Part shown: piece after piece, positions 1 to 8,252 of the stretch
Numbering within the stretch: position 1 is the first letter of the stretch
Layout of the letters: every line of letters starts with the position of its first letter
Source: CALCKU01 sp964607445
GTDB lineage: Bacteria > Pseudomonadota > Alphaproteobacteria > Caulobacterales > Maricaulaceae
Assembly: GCA_964607445.1 (NCBI GenBank)
Contig: CAZSKN010000004.1
Span: forward strand, 62,001-126,000
Length of the DNA: 64,000 nt
Direction: 5' to 3'
Program-made: the position numbers and the translations under genes
The notes under the pieces: model-generated
Told to the model about the DNA's origin: nothing
Databases searched by the model: none
Seen by the model: the letters and a program-made list of their open reading frames with translations, nothing else

Positions 1-136
1 GTAATTTCGTCGGTGAAGAGATCATAAAGGCGTGAACGATAAGAGTAGTAAAGCCAAGTGAGGTGAATACGCCTATTTGCGCGATGCCGTATAGGCGACG
101 CTCGACATATGGGTACCAAGCGCTCTCATCGCACAT
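1..136 (-). CDS. N-terminal part of an unidentified protein, cut by the window edge
   Basis: An open frame runs from ATG at 136 off the left edge, giving about 45 residues that begin MCDESAWYPYVERRLYG and continue into a hydrophobic stretch (GVFTSLGFTTLIVHAF) that could be a membrane segment. The next in-frame stop upstream of this ATG is at 167-169, and no other usual start lies between them. No clear ribosome-binding site precedes the start. I do not recognise the family. The residue composition looks coding, but the fragment is too short to be sure. Confidence 0.4.
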   Translation of the reverse strand, partial: MCDESAWYPYVERRLYGIAQIGVFTSLGFTTLIVHAFMISSPTKL

Positions 137-452
137 GATGACATTATAAACGGGTCTATAAACCGTTCAGTTCCGGACATATCCGGAATGTTAAACTATA
201 TATGATGTCTTATCAAATAACCTTACAGAGACTTGAGCTAAGAGAATATCTAGGCGGTAAGACTATATCACCAATGACAATAGTAGCAGGTTTAAATTAT
301 ACGTCGCTCCGCGCCATACCTTATCTTGGGCTAGGGTAGACACGTCTTCGCATATTTTAATATCATAACCCCCTCACTACCTAGGTCAATAATAAGGCCT
401 AATTCATCACCCTATCCTACAGGTACTGCGGCCCCATTTAAATATTGGGTTT
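137..452. other. Gene-free interval between the edge fragment and the receptor terminator
   Basis: About 315 bases without a convincing frame. It should hold the promoter of the leftward edge gene. The only distinct structure seen is the 18-bp palindrome listed separately at 171-188. Confidence 0.5.
171..188. promoter_or_regulatory. 18-bp palindrome, possible operator
   Basis: TTCCGGA and TCCGGAA form a perfect 7-base inverted repeat around a CATA centre, 35 bases upstream of the leftward edge gene. The size and symmetry fit a dimeric helix-turn-helix regulator site. No cognate regulator is identified and the assignment is inference. Confidence 0.3.
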
Positions 453-483
453 GCAAACAAAAACGGCGGCCAAAGGCCGCCGT
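453..483 (-). terminator. Rho-independent terminator of the TonB-dependent receptor gene
   Basis: A perfect 9-base inverted repeat (ACGGCGGCC and GGCCGCCGT, 463-471 and 475-483) encloses a 3-base loop. Read on the minus strand it is followed by a T-rich run (TTTTTGTTT). It starts 24 bases after the receptor stop codon. Confidence 0.88.
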
Positions 484-506
484 CAAAATACATGATTTAA
501 TTATTA

Positions 507-3500
507 TTATAATTTCAGATTAAAGCCAACAAAGACGTAGCGTCCAGCCGAGTCATATGTACCCGGGAAAGTGTTACCGTTACCCGTAAAGCGGAAATCA
601 GTGAATGGTGGGTCATTATCAAATACATTGTTAATACCAACATTAAAGCTGACTTTCTCGTGCGCATCCCATGAACCATAAAGATCGAAGAAGTTTTCAT
701 CTCCGAAGGTTTGGCCAATAGCGTCTGTATTTGTAATATCCAAGCTTTCAACAGACCCGATATAACGCCAATTGAAAGAAGCACTCAGATTATTTTTAGC
801 CCAACCAATAGACGCATTATGCGCATATTCTGGATTAGGCTCACCTGTAAAGCAAGAGCCGCCAAAGAAGCCGAGACAGTCATCTGTTGATGCACCCGGG
901 AAGCTTGTTTGCTCTAGTTCTGTATAAATCGTAGATAAGTAATTTAATGAAATATCTCCGAAATCACCAAAACCAAGATCAGAAGTTGAGAAGTTATACC
1001 CCGCTTTCAAATCAAAGCCTTTTGATGAACGTTCCGCGATATTTTGTAAATTCGCACTAATGAAGCCATCAACTTGTAAAGTACCAAGAGCATCACGATT
1101 AATGAAATTACAGAATTGCGGCTGAGAATTGTCAATACATCCATCCAAGATAGAAGATGAAGGAATATTTGTGATAAAATCATCAACTGAGATATCGAAA
1201 TAATCAACAGACAATGTCAAACCCGGCACAAATGATGGCTGTATAACCGCACCGATTGTGAATGTATCAGAACTTTCAGGATTAAGGCCAACATTACCCC
1301 CACCTAATTGTTGTAACTGACCTGCATCTTCTTGAACAAGACCAAATAGTCCGGCGGGAAGACCGGTACGCGCACACTGTTCTGGTGTCGCGGTCAAGTT
1401 TGCACTTCCTACAGCACCCGAACATGGGTCACTATCGCCAAACAGGCTTAGAGATACTGGCGAAAACAATTCAAATACATTTGGCGCACGAACAGCGCGC
1501 TGATATTGAGCGCGGAAGCGAATATCATCTACAGGCGTCCAAGACACACCTGCTGAATAGGCATCACTTGTGAAACCGTCTGATTGATCTCCACCCGGCA
1601 ATCCGTTTTGGAATTCGTAATCAGAAAAACGATATTGGCCTGTTACAGAAAGGTCTTGAAATAAAGGCTGACCCGAAACAAGCGGTACAGCGACTTCCGC
1701 AAATAATTCCGCAACCTGATCAGACGCATCAACAGGGTCAGCGGGTCCGCCAAGACCTGTAGATCCGCCCCGGATCAAAATTGAGTCAGGTTGACTACGA
1801 AGTTTATCCTCACGGTATTCAAAACCGAAAAGAAGAGCTATACCTGAGTCAGCAAATGGAGACTGAAAACCGTCCACATCACCCTGAATCGTACCGCCTA
1901 ATACAACTTGCGTCACTTCACCAGTCAAAATAGTTGGCGTTAGAACAGCCGCCAAGGCAGCAGGGTCAACCGGCCCTGTACCAAACAGGTTTAACGGCAA
2001 ACACGCAGCACGACCAGATGTACACTGTAGACCACTTGGTCCGTTTTCAACCAATAAAGCCTCTTGAAGCAGATTAATATCACCATCATTTGTGTTGGTT
2101 GTGGACTGAGACGTCTCAGAGTATTGACCAAACAAATCATATGAGAAGTTCGTATTTGGAATATCACCGCGCAATCCGCCGACAAAACGTAAATTATTAA
2201 GTTCAATAGCTGAATTACGACCACCGCCTTCTACGAAGCGACGATTGACCTGAACTGGAGCTTCTTGAGCGCCAGAAAACCCGCGTTGTGTACACACAAT
2301 ATCCACCAAGTCCGGTGTTAAGAACGGGTTATTACAATTTACGGATTGAATTTCACCAAATGTCGCAGATGGCGCGATTTGAGCATCCGTTACATTACGG
2401 AAGAAAGCTGCGTCCAAGTATAATTCGACATTTTCAGTCAAATCATAATTCGCAAGAAATCCACCTTGGAAACGTTCCGTCGGACGTTGGAAGAAATTCG
2501 TCGGGTTAAAGTTAAACGCATTGCTTGAACCTGTAATCACATTACCAGCGGCGTCACGAGGCACATTACCATTGGCGTCAAGTGAAACAACACCAACAAT
2601 TCCAGGCTGCTGATCAGCCGGAAGAGGCAGGCCATTTGGACCGTTTACAGCGCCAAGTGTGAATGTCGTCGGGAATGGACCAAAGTTAGAGCCCAAACAT
2701 GACACGTTTCCGCCCGCAATCGGCCCAGGATTTGACCCGAGAGATAGAACCGCACAGCGAGAAATATCCCGATCACCTTGTAAAACAGCGTTTTGGTCAA
2801 CATAACGTGCAAATGCTGTTAAATGTCCCTTACCATTATCAAATGCTGTACCAAAGGTAATAGACACATCCGTTGTAAAGCCATCAACCTCGGTTTGATC
2901 CGGTGTTACACCATCCGTGGACGACGCATCCGTAATGGCTTGAGCAAGCTCATTATCATTGCTGTCGACGAATAAGCCGTATGAACCGCTAATCTCAAGA
3001 CCTTCAAAATCTCTTTTGAGAATAAAGTTAGTCACACCAGCAATCGCATCAGAACCGTAAACAGCAGATGCACCACCCGTCACAACTTCTGTACGTTCAA
3101 TCAGAGGAGAAGGTACTTGGTTTACATCGGCAAAAGAAATTCCTGGTGTACCGGGTCCAAGACGCTTTCCGTCGATCAATACAAGGTTACGGTTCGCACC
3201 AAGTCCACGCAGGTTCAACGAGGACGTACCTGTAGCACCATTAGACACACTGGCGTTTTGGCCCGCGGTAATTGACGGCAAACGATTCAAAACGCTAACG
3301 GCGTCAACAAATCCTGTTTGTTCAAATATATCATTGCCAAGCGTAGTTACAGGCGATGACGATACGACATTCGCTGACGAAATGCGCGACCCTGTAACGA
3401 TAATTTCATCATCAGAGCTTTGCGCTGAGGCAGGCACGCTCGCCGCCCCGATTGTTGCTGCTGACAACAACGTTGTCATAAGCAATTGCTTTTTGTTCAT

Positions 3501-3509
3501 GTTTTTCAC
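507..3509 (-). CDS. TonB-dependent outer-membrane receptor
   Basis: A 1000-residue outer-membrane active transporter. Residues 1-29 form a signal peptide ending in ASA. A TonB-box-like DEIIVTGSRI follows at about 34-43, then a plug domain (about 50-175, with the LNLRGLGANRNLVLIDGKR and SAVYGSDAIAGVTNF signatures), then a long beta-barrel with many alternating aromatic strands to the C-terminus (VGFNLKL). The start is GTG at 3509, with AAGGGG about 7 bases upstream; an ATG three codons later is the alternative but sits too far from that site. The substrate cannot be read from sequence: the Asn/Gly-rich loops and IIVTGSRI motif match the alphaproteobacterial group often used for plant or algal polymers, sterols or metal chelates. 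It stands alone, with its own terminator. Confidence 0.95.
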   Translation of the reverse strand: MKNMNKKQLLMTTLLSAATIGAASVPASAQSSDDEIIVTGSRISSANVVSSSPVTTLGNDIFEQTGFVDAVSVLNRLPSITAGQNASVSNGATGTSSLNLRGLGANRNLVLIDGKRLGPGTPGISFADVNQVPSPLIERTEVVTGGASAVYGSDAIAGVTNFILKRDFEGLEISGSYGLFVDSNDNELAQAITDASSTDGVTPDQTEVDGFTTDVSITFGTAFDNGKGHLTAFARYVDQNAVLQGDRDISRCAVLSLGSNPGPIAGGNVSCLGSNFGPFPTTFTLGAVNGPNGLPLPADQQPGIVGVVSLDANGNVPRDAAGNVITGSSNAFNFNPTNFFQRPTERFQGGFLANYDLTENVELYLDAAFFRNVTDAQIAPSATFGEIQSVNCNNPFLTPDLVDIVCTQRGFSGAQEAPVQVNRRFVEGGGRNSAIELNNLRFVGGLRGDIPNTNFSYDLFGQYSETSQSTTNTNDGDINLLQEALLVENGPSGLQCTSGRAACLPLNLFGTGPVDPAALAAVLTPTILTGEVTQVVLGGTIQGDVDGFQSPFADSGIALLFGFEYREDKLRSQPDSILIRGGSTGLGGPADPVDASDQVAELFAEVAVPLVSGQPLFQDLSVTGQYRFSDYEFQNGLPGGDQSDGFTSDAYSAGVSWTPVDDIRFRAQYQRAVRAPNVFELFSPVSLSLFGDSDPCSGAVGSANLTATPEQCARTGLPAGLFGLVQEDAGQLQQLGGGNVGLNPESSDTFTIGAVIQPSFVPGLTLSVDYFDISVDDFITNIPSSSILDGCIDNSQPQFCNFINRDALGTLQVDGFISANLQNIAERSSKGFDLKAGYNFSTSDLGFGDFGDISLNYLSTIYTELEQTSFPGASTDDCLGFFGGSCFTGEPNPEYAHNASIGWAKNNLSASFNWRYIGSVESLDITNTDAIGQTFGDENFFDLYGSWDAHEKVSFNVGINNVFDNDPPFTDFRFTGNGNTFPGTYDSAGRYVFVGFNLKL

Positions 3510-3964
3510 TGAAAACCCCTTCGAACTGGTTTTTATAAGACGTGTAAGAATTACACAGACGTGCCATGCAAGCGCACAACACGATTATGTTCCACTTACC
3601 GCCTCGTTTCAAAGGACTCAAGGTCGTTTTAACGGCTTTGTGATAACAATTTGAAAAAACCTCAAACCTGTTGCAAAAATACACAGCTTTACAGGCCTTT
3701 ACCGGGTGCTCGCTCCTGTGTAAAAGAAATAAATTTTGCCAAGCGTTACATTATAACTTAAGCGTTATATCCTGGCCATAACTCAAGGGCCCGAAAACCA
3801 TCCGCGCCAACGCTCACGCTGGCATTGAGGCATGACAATTGGAAACGATACATGAAATCCCCCCCCTTCCAAATGCCCGCGCGGCACAAACTTGAATTCA
3901 ATAACGAACCGACTATAGTAAAGTCATGGTGAACCTAAGACACATACGCTACAATTTTTCTGTA
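3510..3964. promoter_or_regulatory. Divergent intergenic region with paired AAGCGTTA repeats
   Basis: This stretch separates the leftward receptor gene from a rightward exported protein and must hold both promoters. AAGCGTTA occurs twice (3741-3748 and 3760-3767), 19 bases apart, roughly two helical turns. ATAAC and GTTAT (3753-3757 and 3764-3768) also form a short inverted repeat there. These could be sites for a regulator of the receptor; no regulator is identified. No convincing ORF was seen. Confidence 0.3.
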
Positions 3965-4525
3965 ATGGACAATAAACCGTATAAAGTCATATGGTTAACT
4001 TTAGCGGCCATACCGGTTTTAATGGCTGCACCTGCCACAGCAAATGAACCCACCGATCTCGTGATAAGCCCTCTATCCTCAATATATGCCTGTGCAGAAT
4101 TACTCGATGATACGCAAAGGCTTGCATGTTTTGACACGCACGTTCCGGCTTTACGCGTGAAAGAGCAAAAAAAAGAGATTGTGGCTGTGGATGCAGAATC
4201 TGTAAAAGCTATCAAACGTGAAGCCTTTGGCTTTTCCTTACCTTCCCTGCCAAAACTTGGAATTGGAATCTGGAGCGGAGAAAAGCAAGAAAAAAGTAAA
4301 GACATTTTAGTAACGGCTGTAAAATCCATCCGGCGCGCGAATAATCGCTATATTATTCATCTGGATAACGGACAAATTTGGCGACAAGTCAATGGAGACT
4401 TAAAATATGTACCCAAAGGTAAACTAGAGGCTACAATCAAACCGGCCTCCCTTAATACCTATTACTTATCCCTTTCGAACGGCAAAGATCGAGTCCGAGG
4501 CCTTGGGATTAAACGTATCGAATAA
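3965..4525 (+). CDS. Exported protein of unknown function with a C-x-RLACFD motif
   Basis: A 186-residue protein if started at ATG 3965, which places a normal signal peptide at the N-terminus (KVIWLTLAAIPVLMAAPATA, cleaved near residue 26). An in-frame ATG at 3926 would add 13 residues in front of it; neither start has a strong ribosome-binding site. The mature N-terminus carries CAELLDDTQRLACFD, a two-cysteine motif seen in several short secreted proteobacterial proteins, probably a disulfide. The C-terminal half (about 115-186) is rich in beta-strand residues and includes LDNGQIWRQV, typical of a small beta-barrel domain. Function is not known. It points away from the receptor gene and is followed by an inverted repeat. 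Confidence 0.72.
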   Translation: MDNKPYKVIWLTLAAIPVLMAAPATANEPTDLVISPLSSIYACAELLDDTQRLACFDTHVPALRVKEQKKEIVAVDAESVKAIKREAFGFSLPSLPKLGIGIWSGEKQEKSKDILVTAVKSIRRANNRYIIHLDNGQIWRQVNGDLKYVPKGKLEATIKPASLNTYYLSLSNGKDRVRGLGIKRIE

Positions 4526-4540
4526 CGCCTTAATTGTAAC

Positions 4541-4558
4541 CGTCACAAAATCGTGACG
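4541..4558. promoter_or_regulatory. Inverted repeat, possible operator or weak terminator
   Basis: CGTCAC and GTGACG form a perfect 6-base inverted repeat with a 6-base centre (AAAATC), 16 bases after the preceding stop and about 100 bases before the next start. No T-run follows, so it is a poor intrinsic terminator and could equally be a binding site for the downstream pair of genes. Confidence 0.25.
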
Positions 4559-4659
4559 AAACCCTCTGACATCGTTATTGATTTTCCCTAGCCTGTTTTA
4601 TTTAACTCTTATAAATTACGGTCTTAGAAAAGGCACAATTAGCCGTTAAAGGAGTCCCC

Positions 4660-4863
4660 ATGCCTTTATGGCAACTATATTTCAACCCTGACATATCAAA
4701 TATGCCCAAAACCTTTGCTTTGGCCCGCGAGAGGGATTTGCCCATATGCGCGCGGCTCCACATATTATCGTCAATATCAAGGCTTGCCCAAGTGCAATTG
4801 AAAGCTATAACGGCGTCAAATCAATTTGTTTGTAAAAAACTGGAAACCGTGGACATATCCTAA
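4660..4863 (+). CDS. Small protein of unknown function, coupled to the MBL-fold hydrolase gene
   Basis: A 67-residue frame starting MPLWQLYFNPDISN. The strongest support is a good ribosome-binding site (AAAGGAG, about 6 bases before the ATG) and a TAATG junction in which its stop overlaps the start of the next gene at 4863, a classic coupling arrangement. It has three cysteines and no signal peptide or membrane segment that I can see. I do not recognise a family. It may be a real small protein or a leader ORF that governs translation of the hydrolase. Confidence 0.5.
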   Translation: MPLWQLYFNPDISNMPKTFALARERDLPICARLHILSSISRLAQVQLKAITASNQFVCKKLETVDIS

Positions 4864-5774
4864 TGACTATACCCTTTATCCGGGATTTCGAATTTGAATA
4901 TGGGACTTGCACTCAAATCGGCCCAATGGTTCATCGCGTAATTGCCAATAATCCTGGCCCGTTCACCTATACTGGAACGGGTGTTTATATAATTGGAGAT
5001 AAAAACGTCGCGGTCATTGATCCCGGCCCTATAACGCCTGAACATCAAACGGCGCTCAAAAATGCCTTGGCGGGGCGCAAAGTCACCCACGTCTTTGTCA
5101 CTCACCATCATATAGACCACTCCCCAATGGCTAAACCGCTCGCCAAAGAACATGGGTGCAAAGTTTACGGATTTGGATTGCAAAGTAACTCACCTGAAGG
5201 CGGCGAAGTGCGCCTTGAAGCCGGAGACGATTTAACCTTCAAACCCGATATTGAAATCGCTGATGGTGATATATTCGAAGGGGAAGGCTGGACACTGGAG
5301 GCTCTGCACACCCCCGGACATACCTCCAATCATATGTGCTATGCCCTTTTGCAAGAAAATGTCCTGTTTAGTGGCGACCATATCATGGGATGGTCGACCA
5401 GTGTCGTCAGCCCTCCCGATGGCCATATGGGAGATTACCTTAACAGTCTGAATCGCGTGTTAGATCGACAATTTGACCGTATCTGGCCAACACATGGTCC
5501 ATGTATAGATGATGTGAATGGCTTTGTTCGGGCCTATATCGACCATCGTTACACGCGTGAAACCCAAATTATGTCATGCTTGGAAAAAGGGACAAGCCAG
5601 ATCAGCGATATTGTACCGTGCATCTACACGCATATAGATAAACGGCTATATCCAGCGGCAGCCCACAGCGTTCTGGCTCATCTAATCCATATGGAAGAAA
5701 CAGGGCGTATTCGCTCAACGGGTGCAGGCGGCCTTAAATCAGATTACTACCCATCAATTCAGGCCGCAGAATAA
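4863..5774 (+). CDS. Metallo-beta-lactamase-fold hydrolase (LACTB2-like)
   Basis: A 303-residue MBL-fold metalloenzyme. The binuclear zinc ligands are visible: HHHIDH at 81-86, His153 in PGHTSNHM, Asp172 in SGDH and His211 in THG. The domain ends near 230, and the remaining 70 residues (YPAAAHSVLAHLIHMEETGRI) look like the winged-helix C-terminal domain of the LACTB2/glyoxalase-II-like branch, whose members act on thioesters, RNA or lactones. There is no signal peptide, so it is probably cytoplasmic. Its start overlaps the stop of the preceding small ORF (TAATG), with no separate ribosome-binding site of note, which supports translational coupling. The exact substrate is unknown. Confidence 0.9.
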   Translation: MTIPFIRDFEFEYGTCTQIGPMVHRVIANNPGPFTYTGTGVYIIGDKNVAVIDPGPITPEHQTALKNALAGRKVTHVFVTHHHIDHSPMAKPLAKEHGCKVYGFGLQSNSPEGGEVRLEAGDDLTFKPDIEIADGDIFEGEGWTLEALHTPGHTSNHMCYALLQENVLFSGDHIMGWSTSVVSPPDGHMGDYLNSLNRVLDRQFDRIWPTHGPCIDDVNGFVRAYIDHRYTRETQIMSCLEKGTSQISDIVPCIYTHIDKRLYPAAAHSVLAHLIHMEETGRIRSTGAGGLKSDYYPSIQAAE

Positions 5775-5790
5775 CGCTTGCAGTCAAGCG
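5775..5790 (+). terminator. Hairpin just after the MBL hydrolase stop, weak terminator candidate
   Basis: CGCTTG and CAAGCG pair around a CAGT tetraloop immediately after the TAA at 5772-5774. Only scattered T residues follow, so termination would be weak or Rho-assisted. Confidence 0.25.
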
Positions 5791-5827
5791 AACTCGATTG
5801 TTCCCGCCAAGGCTAGAATCCGCAAGG

Positions 5828-6607
5828 CTATAATCCGCTCGTAAAGGCCCGAATACGTTTCGCATTAGCGCCAATATCAGATTGGCCGACACGGCTAACC
5901 GACCGTATATCCAATACGGCCCCTCCGCCCTCGCCAGCTACAATCCGAACAGATATATCATCTTTAAATCCGAACCAGAAGCTCGTGTCCGTGGCCTCTA
6001 TAATACCGGCTGTCTTATCAGACTTTACAACTGCCCAGCCTTGGTTGCGGGCTGTTTTCAAAGCACGGTCAAACAGCGCTTCGGGAGATTCAGGTCTTAC
6101 GACGGTTCGGATATCTTTATAACCTTCTACCTGTAATACGGAATTCAGAACCTTATCTTTACCCATCGTTTTATGAATATAATCTAGTGAATTTTGGCGA
6201 TCAGGGGCTGCCAAAATCGAAGATGTGAAACCGGGCGGGTTCTGTGTATCGGTTGAAACATCGTGAATAAAAGGTAATTCCGTGGCCGTTTTCATAACCA
6301 AAGCGCCATATCCTAATCCCGTCACTGAAACGACGAGCGCTAACATACCGACCCACACGCCTTTACGGGGCTTGATAAAGAAACTTAATCCAAGACATAT
6401 CACCGCGAATAACAATAAAATCAGTATTAATTTTATACCTAAATTTCGGGTAAGTGTGCCTAATCCAAATTCCCAAGGCCATAAGCCAAATCGAGTCCCA
6501 AGCGCCGAAATCGCAAAAAACATAGGAACAAGAAATGTCAAGAATACCGTTATACGCAAGAATGAACGTCGTGTTTTCTGAGCTTTTGTCGGTAGTATTT
6601 CTGTCAT
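5828..6607 (-). CDS. DUF1499 membrane protein
   Basis: A 259-residue protein with three predicted membrane segments in the first half (about 15-37, 52-77 and 85-106), followed by a DUF1499 domain (about 113-259). The domain has the family signature around FIHDVSTDTQNPP and ends with FWFGFKDDISVRI and a DIRSVSRVGQSDIGAN segment. The role of DUF1499 is not established; it is common in proteobacterial envelope proteins. The ATG at 6607 has an AAAAGGGG ribosome-binding site 5-6 bases upstream. It is the last of a leftward run that begins with pdxH. Confidence 0.9.
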   Translation of the reverse strand: MTEILPTKAQKTRRSFLRITVFLTFLVPMFFAISALGTRFGLWPWEFGLGTLTRNLGIKLILILLLFAVICLGLSFFIKPRKGVWVGMLALVVSVTGLGYGALVMKTATELPFIHDVSTDTQNPPGFTSSILAAPDRQNSLDYIHKTMGKDKVLNSVLQVEGYKDIRTVVRPESPEALFDRALKTARNQGWAVVKSDKTAGIIEATDTSFWFGFKDDISVRIVAGEGGGAVLDIRSVSRVGQSDIGANAKRIRAFTSGL

Positions 6608-6666
6608 ATCAACCCCTTTTCAATGATTTGAGTTACTGGTGTCACGCCTAACACTCACGATGTGTA

Positions 6667-7074
6667 TTAAAGAACCCACATAACAATAAATAAGCCCGCA
6701 AAAAACACAATCAAAGAGCGCGCTGATATAAAATCAGACCGATTGCGTAACCCCCAATCATGACGCCGCATCCTATTTACGTCTTTCGCATTTTTATTGT
6801 GTCGAGGTATAGCGGTCTCAGGGGAAGGCGGCATTTCATAATCAATATCTTCTGCCGAAAAATCCTTAAACTCCACTGGCATATGTTGGGGTGACTTGTG
6901 TGACTGGTGGATTTGTTGTCGCCTTGAATATGAAGATTTTAACGCCTCATTTAAGCTCTTTTTTCGGGCAGGTTTAGTCCTTTTCGACGTTTCAGACGAC
7001 TTTATAAAATATCTCCAGATAAAAAATCCGGCAATTAGGGTGAATATAAATGTGTCCAAACCAAATCCCTTCAT
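6667..7074 (-). CDS. Small membrane protein of unknown function
   Basis: A 135-residue protein with one membrane segment at each end (about 7-23 and 118-135, the latter ending FFAGLFIVMWVL). The middle is a basic, serine- and histidine-rich, probably disordered segment (KRTKPARKKS, RRQQIHQSHKSPQH). Both ends would therefore anchor in the inner membrane with a charged loop between. I do not recognise a family. It starts 21 bases after pdxH on the same strand and is probably cotranscribed with it. Confidence 0.72.
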   Translation of the reverse strand: MKGFGLDTFIFTLIAGFFIWRYFIKSSETSKRTKPARKKSLNEALKSSYSRRQQIHQSHKSPQHMPVEFKDFSAEDIDYEMPPSPETAIPRHNKNAKDVNRMRRHDWGLRNRSDFISARSLIVFFAGLFIVMWVL

Positions 7075-7095
7075 TCAAATTTACCTAAACCTACC

Positions 7096-7806
7096 TTATG
7101 GAAAAAGCCGGCGCATGTCCCATTTTTCTTCTTTTTCAGTCTTAACTTTGGAATACACCAACCTATCGTGCAAACGAAAAGGCCGACTGAGCCAAAATTC
7201 AATCGTTTGTGGGCGTACACGCCACCCATACCAATGGGGCGGCCGCGGGACATCTTGATCTCTATATTTCGTCTTTACAGTTTCAACTGCGTCTAACAAA
7301 ATCTGTCGGCTCGCAAGGTGTGCTGACTGCTGAGACGCCCACGCTCCGATTTGTGACCCTCGAGATCTATTCGAAAAATAGGCATTTGACTCTTGCGAAC
7401 TGACGGGCTGAACATCTCCACGTATGCGGACAGAGCGCTCTAAAGATTTCCAGTGAAAACACAGAGCCGCCTGAGGCCGGCATTGTAAATCCTGTCCTTT
7501 AGTACTTTCAGAATTTGTATAAAAAACAAATCCACGCGCATCCACCGCCTTGAGTAAAACAATTCTGACATCTGGTACGCCGTCAGCATTCACAGTTGCC
7601 AATGACATAGCATTGGGATCACTGGGTTCAGCTTGAACCGCATCCCTTAGCCATTGATCAAAAAGACCGTAAGGCTCTGTCATTTTAAACATGTCTTCAG
7701 ATAATTTATCACTATCGGCGTGTAATCCAGACTGCATGGCGGCATACTCCAAAGCGCTAGGGCTTGCCGGGATTGCAGAATGCGGGGGTTTGCCAGACTT
7801 TGTCAT
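7096..7806 (-). CDS. pdxH: Pyridoxamine 5'-phosphate oxidase
   Basis: A 236-residue FMN-dependent oxidase that makes pyridoxal 5'-phosphate from pyridoxamine or pyridoxine phosphate, the last step of vitamin B6 synthesis and salvage. Family motifs are in order: RIVLLKAVDARGFVFYTN (81-98), ALCFHWKSLERSVRIRG (114-130), SRGSQIGAWAS (148-158), HWYGWRV (191-197) and the C-terminal RLHDR and WDMRRLFP. Length is slightly above the usual 210-220 because of an N-terminal extension. It is divergent from a mini J-domain gene, a neighbour pair often seen in alphaproteobacteria. Confidence 0.96.
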   Translation of the reverse strand: MTKSGKPPHSAIPASPSALEYAAMQSGLHADSDKLSEDMFKMTEPYGLFDQWLRDAVQAEPSDPNAMSLATVNADGVPDVRIVLLKAVDARGFVFYTNSESTKGQDLQCRPQAALCFHWKSLERSVRIRGDVQPVSSQESNAYFSNRSRGSQIGAWASQQSAHLASRQILLDAVETVKTKYRDQDVPRPPHWYGWRVRPQTIEFWLSRPFRLHDRLVYSKVKTEKEEKWDMRRLFP

Positions 7807-8010
7807 ATATATCCTTGCTTAAAGTGAGCCTGTCAGATCACTTACACGACCGTCTCAAATATTCGTCTCTTCTGTGTACATGCTGTATTTTAACGAAGAA
7901 AGTCTAAATTAACCATGTCTTTGAGTAGCTTGTTAACCAATATACGTCTTTATAATCTCAAACAAAATATGTCTTTGATATATATTTCGAAGCAGAAGTT
8001 GGGTTCCGGA

Positions 8011-8226
8011 ATGACACGACAACAAGCGTTAATGACATTAGGTCTCAATATGGCCGCACGTGAATCAGATATACGCACGGCTTGGCGTAAAAAGGCTAAA
8101 TTTTTTCACCCCGATAGTCCGTATGCAGATAAAACCGCATTTTTACGGTCCAAACGGGCTTTTGAAACCCTTATTCCACCGACACCCCAAGTCTATCGTG
8201 TGCAAGCGCGTTCCCGTGCCGTTTAG
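8011..8226 (+). CDS. Minimal J-domain protein
   Basis: A 71-residue protein made almost only of a J-domain: MTRQQALMTLGL forms the first helix, RTAWRKKAKFFHPD carries helix II and the HPD motif that stimulates the ATPase of DnaK, and a third helix follows (FLRSKRAFETL). No Gly/Phe-rich or zinc domain is present. The frame is open back to an ATG at 7915, but the extra 32 residues look non-coding and the chosen start puts the J-domain at the N-terminus as in relatives; neither start has a clear ribosome-binding site. It probably serves as a co-chaperone; its client is unknown. Confidence 0.72.
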   Translation: MTRQQALMTLGLNMAARESDIRTAWRKKAKFFHPDSPYADKTAFLRSKRAFETLIPPTPQVYRVQARSRAV

Positions 8227-8252
8227 CGCACTCGACGTCCATTAAGCGGCTA

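Noticed and set aside
3334..3684. Frames of 90-106 codons around the start of the receptor gene
   Set aside because: They overlap the receptor signal-peptide region and its promoter; no independent support.
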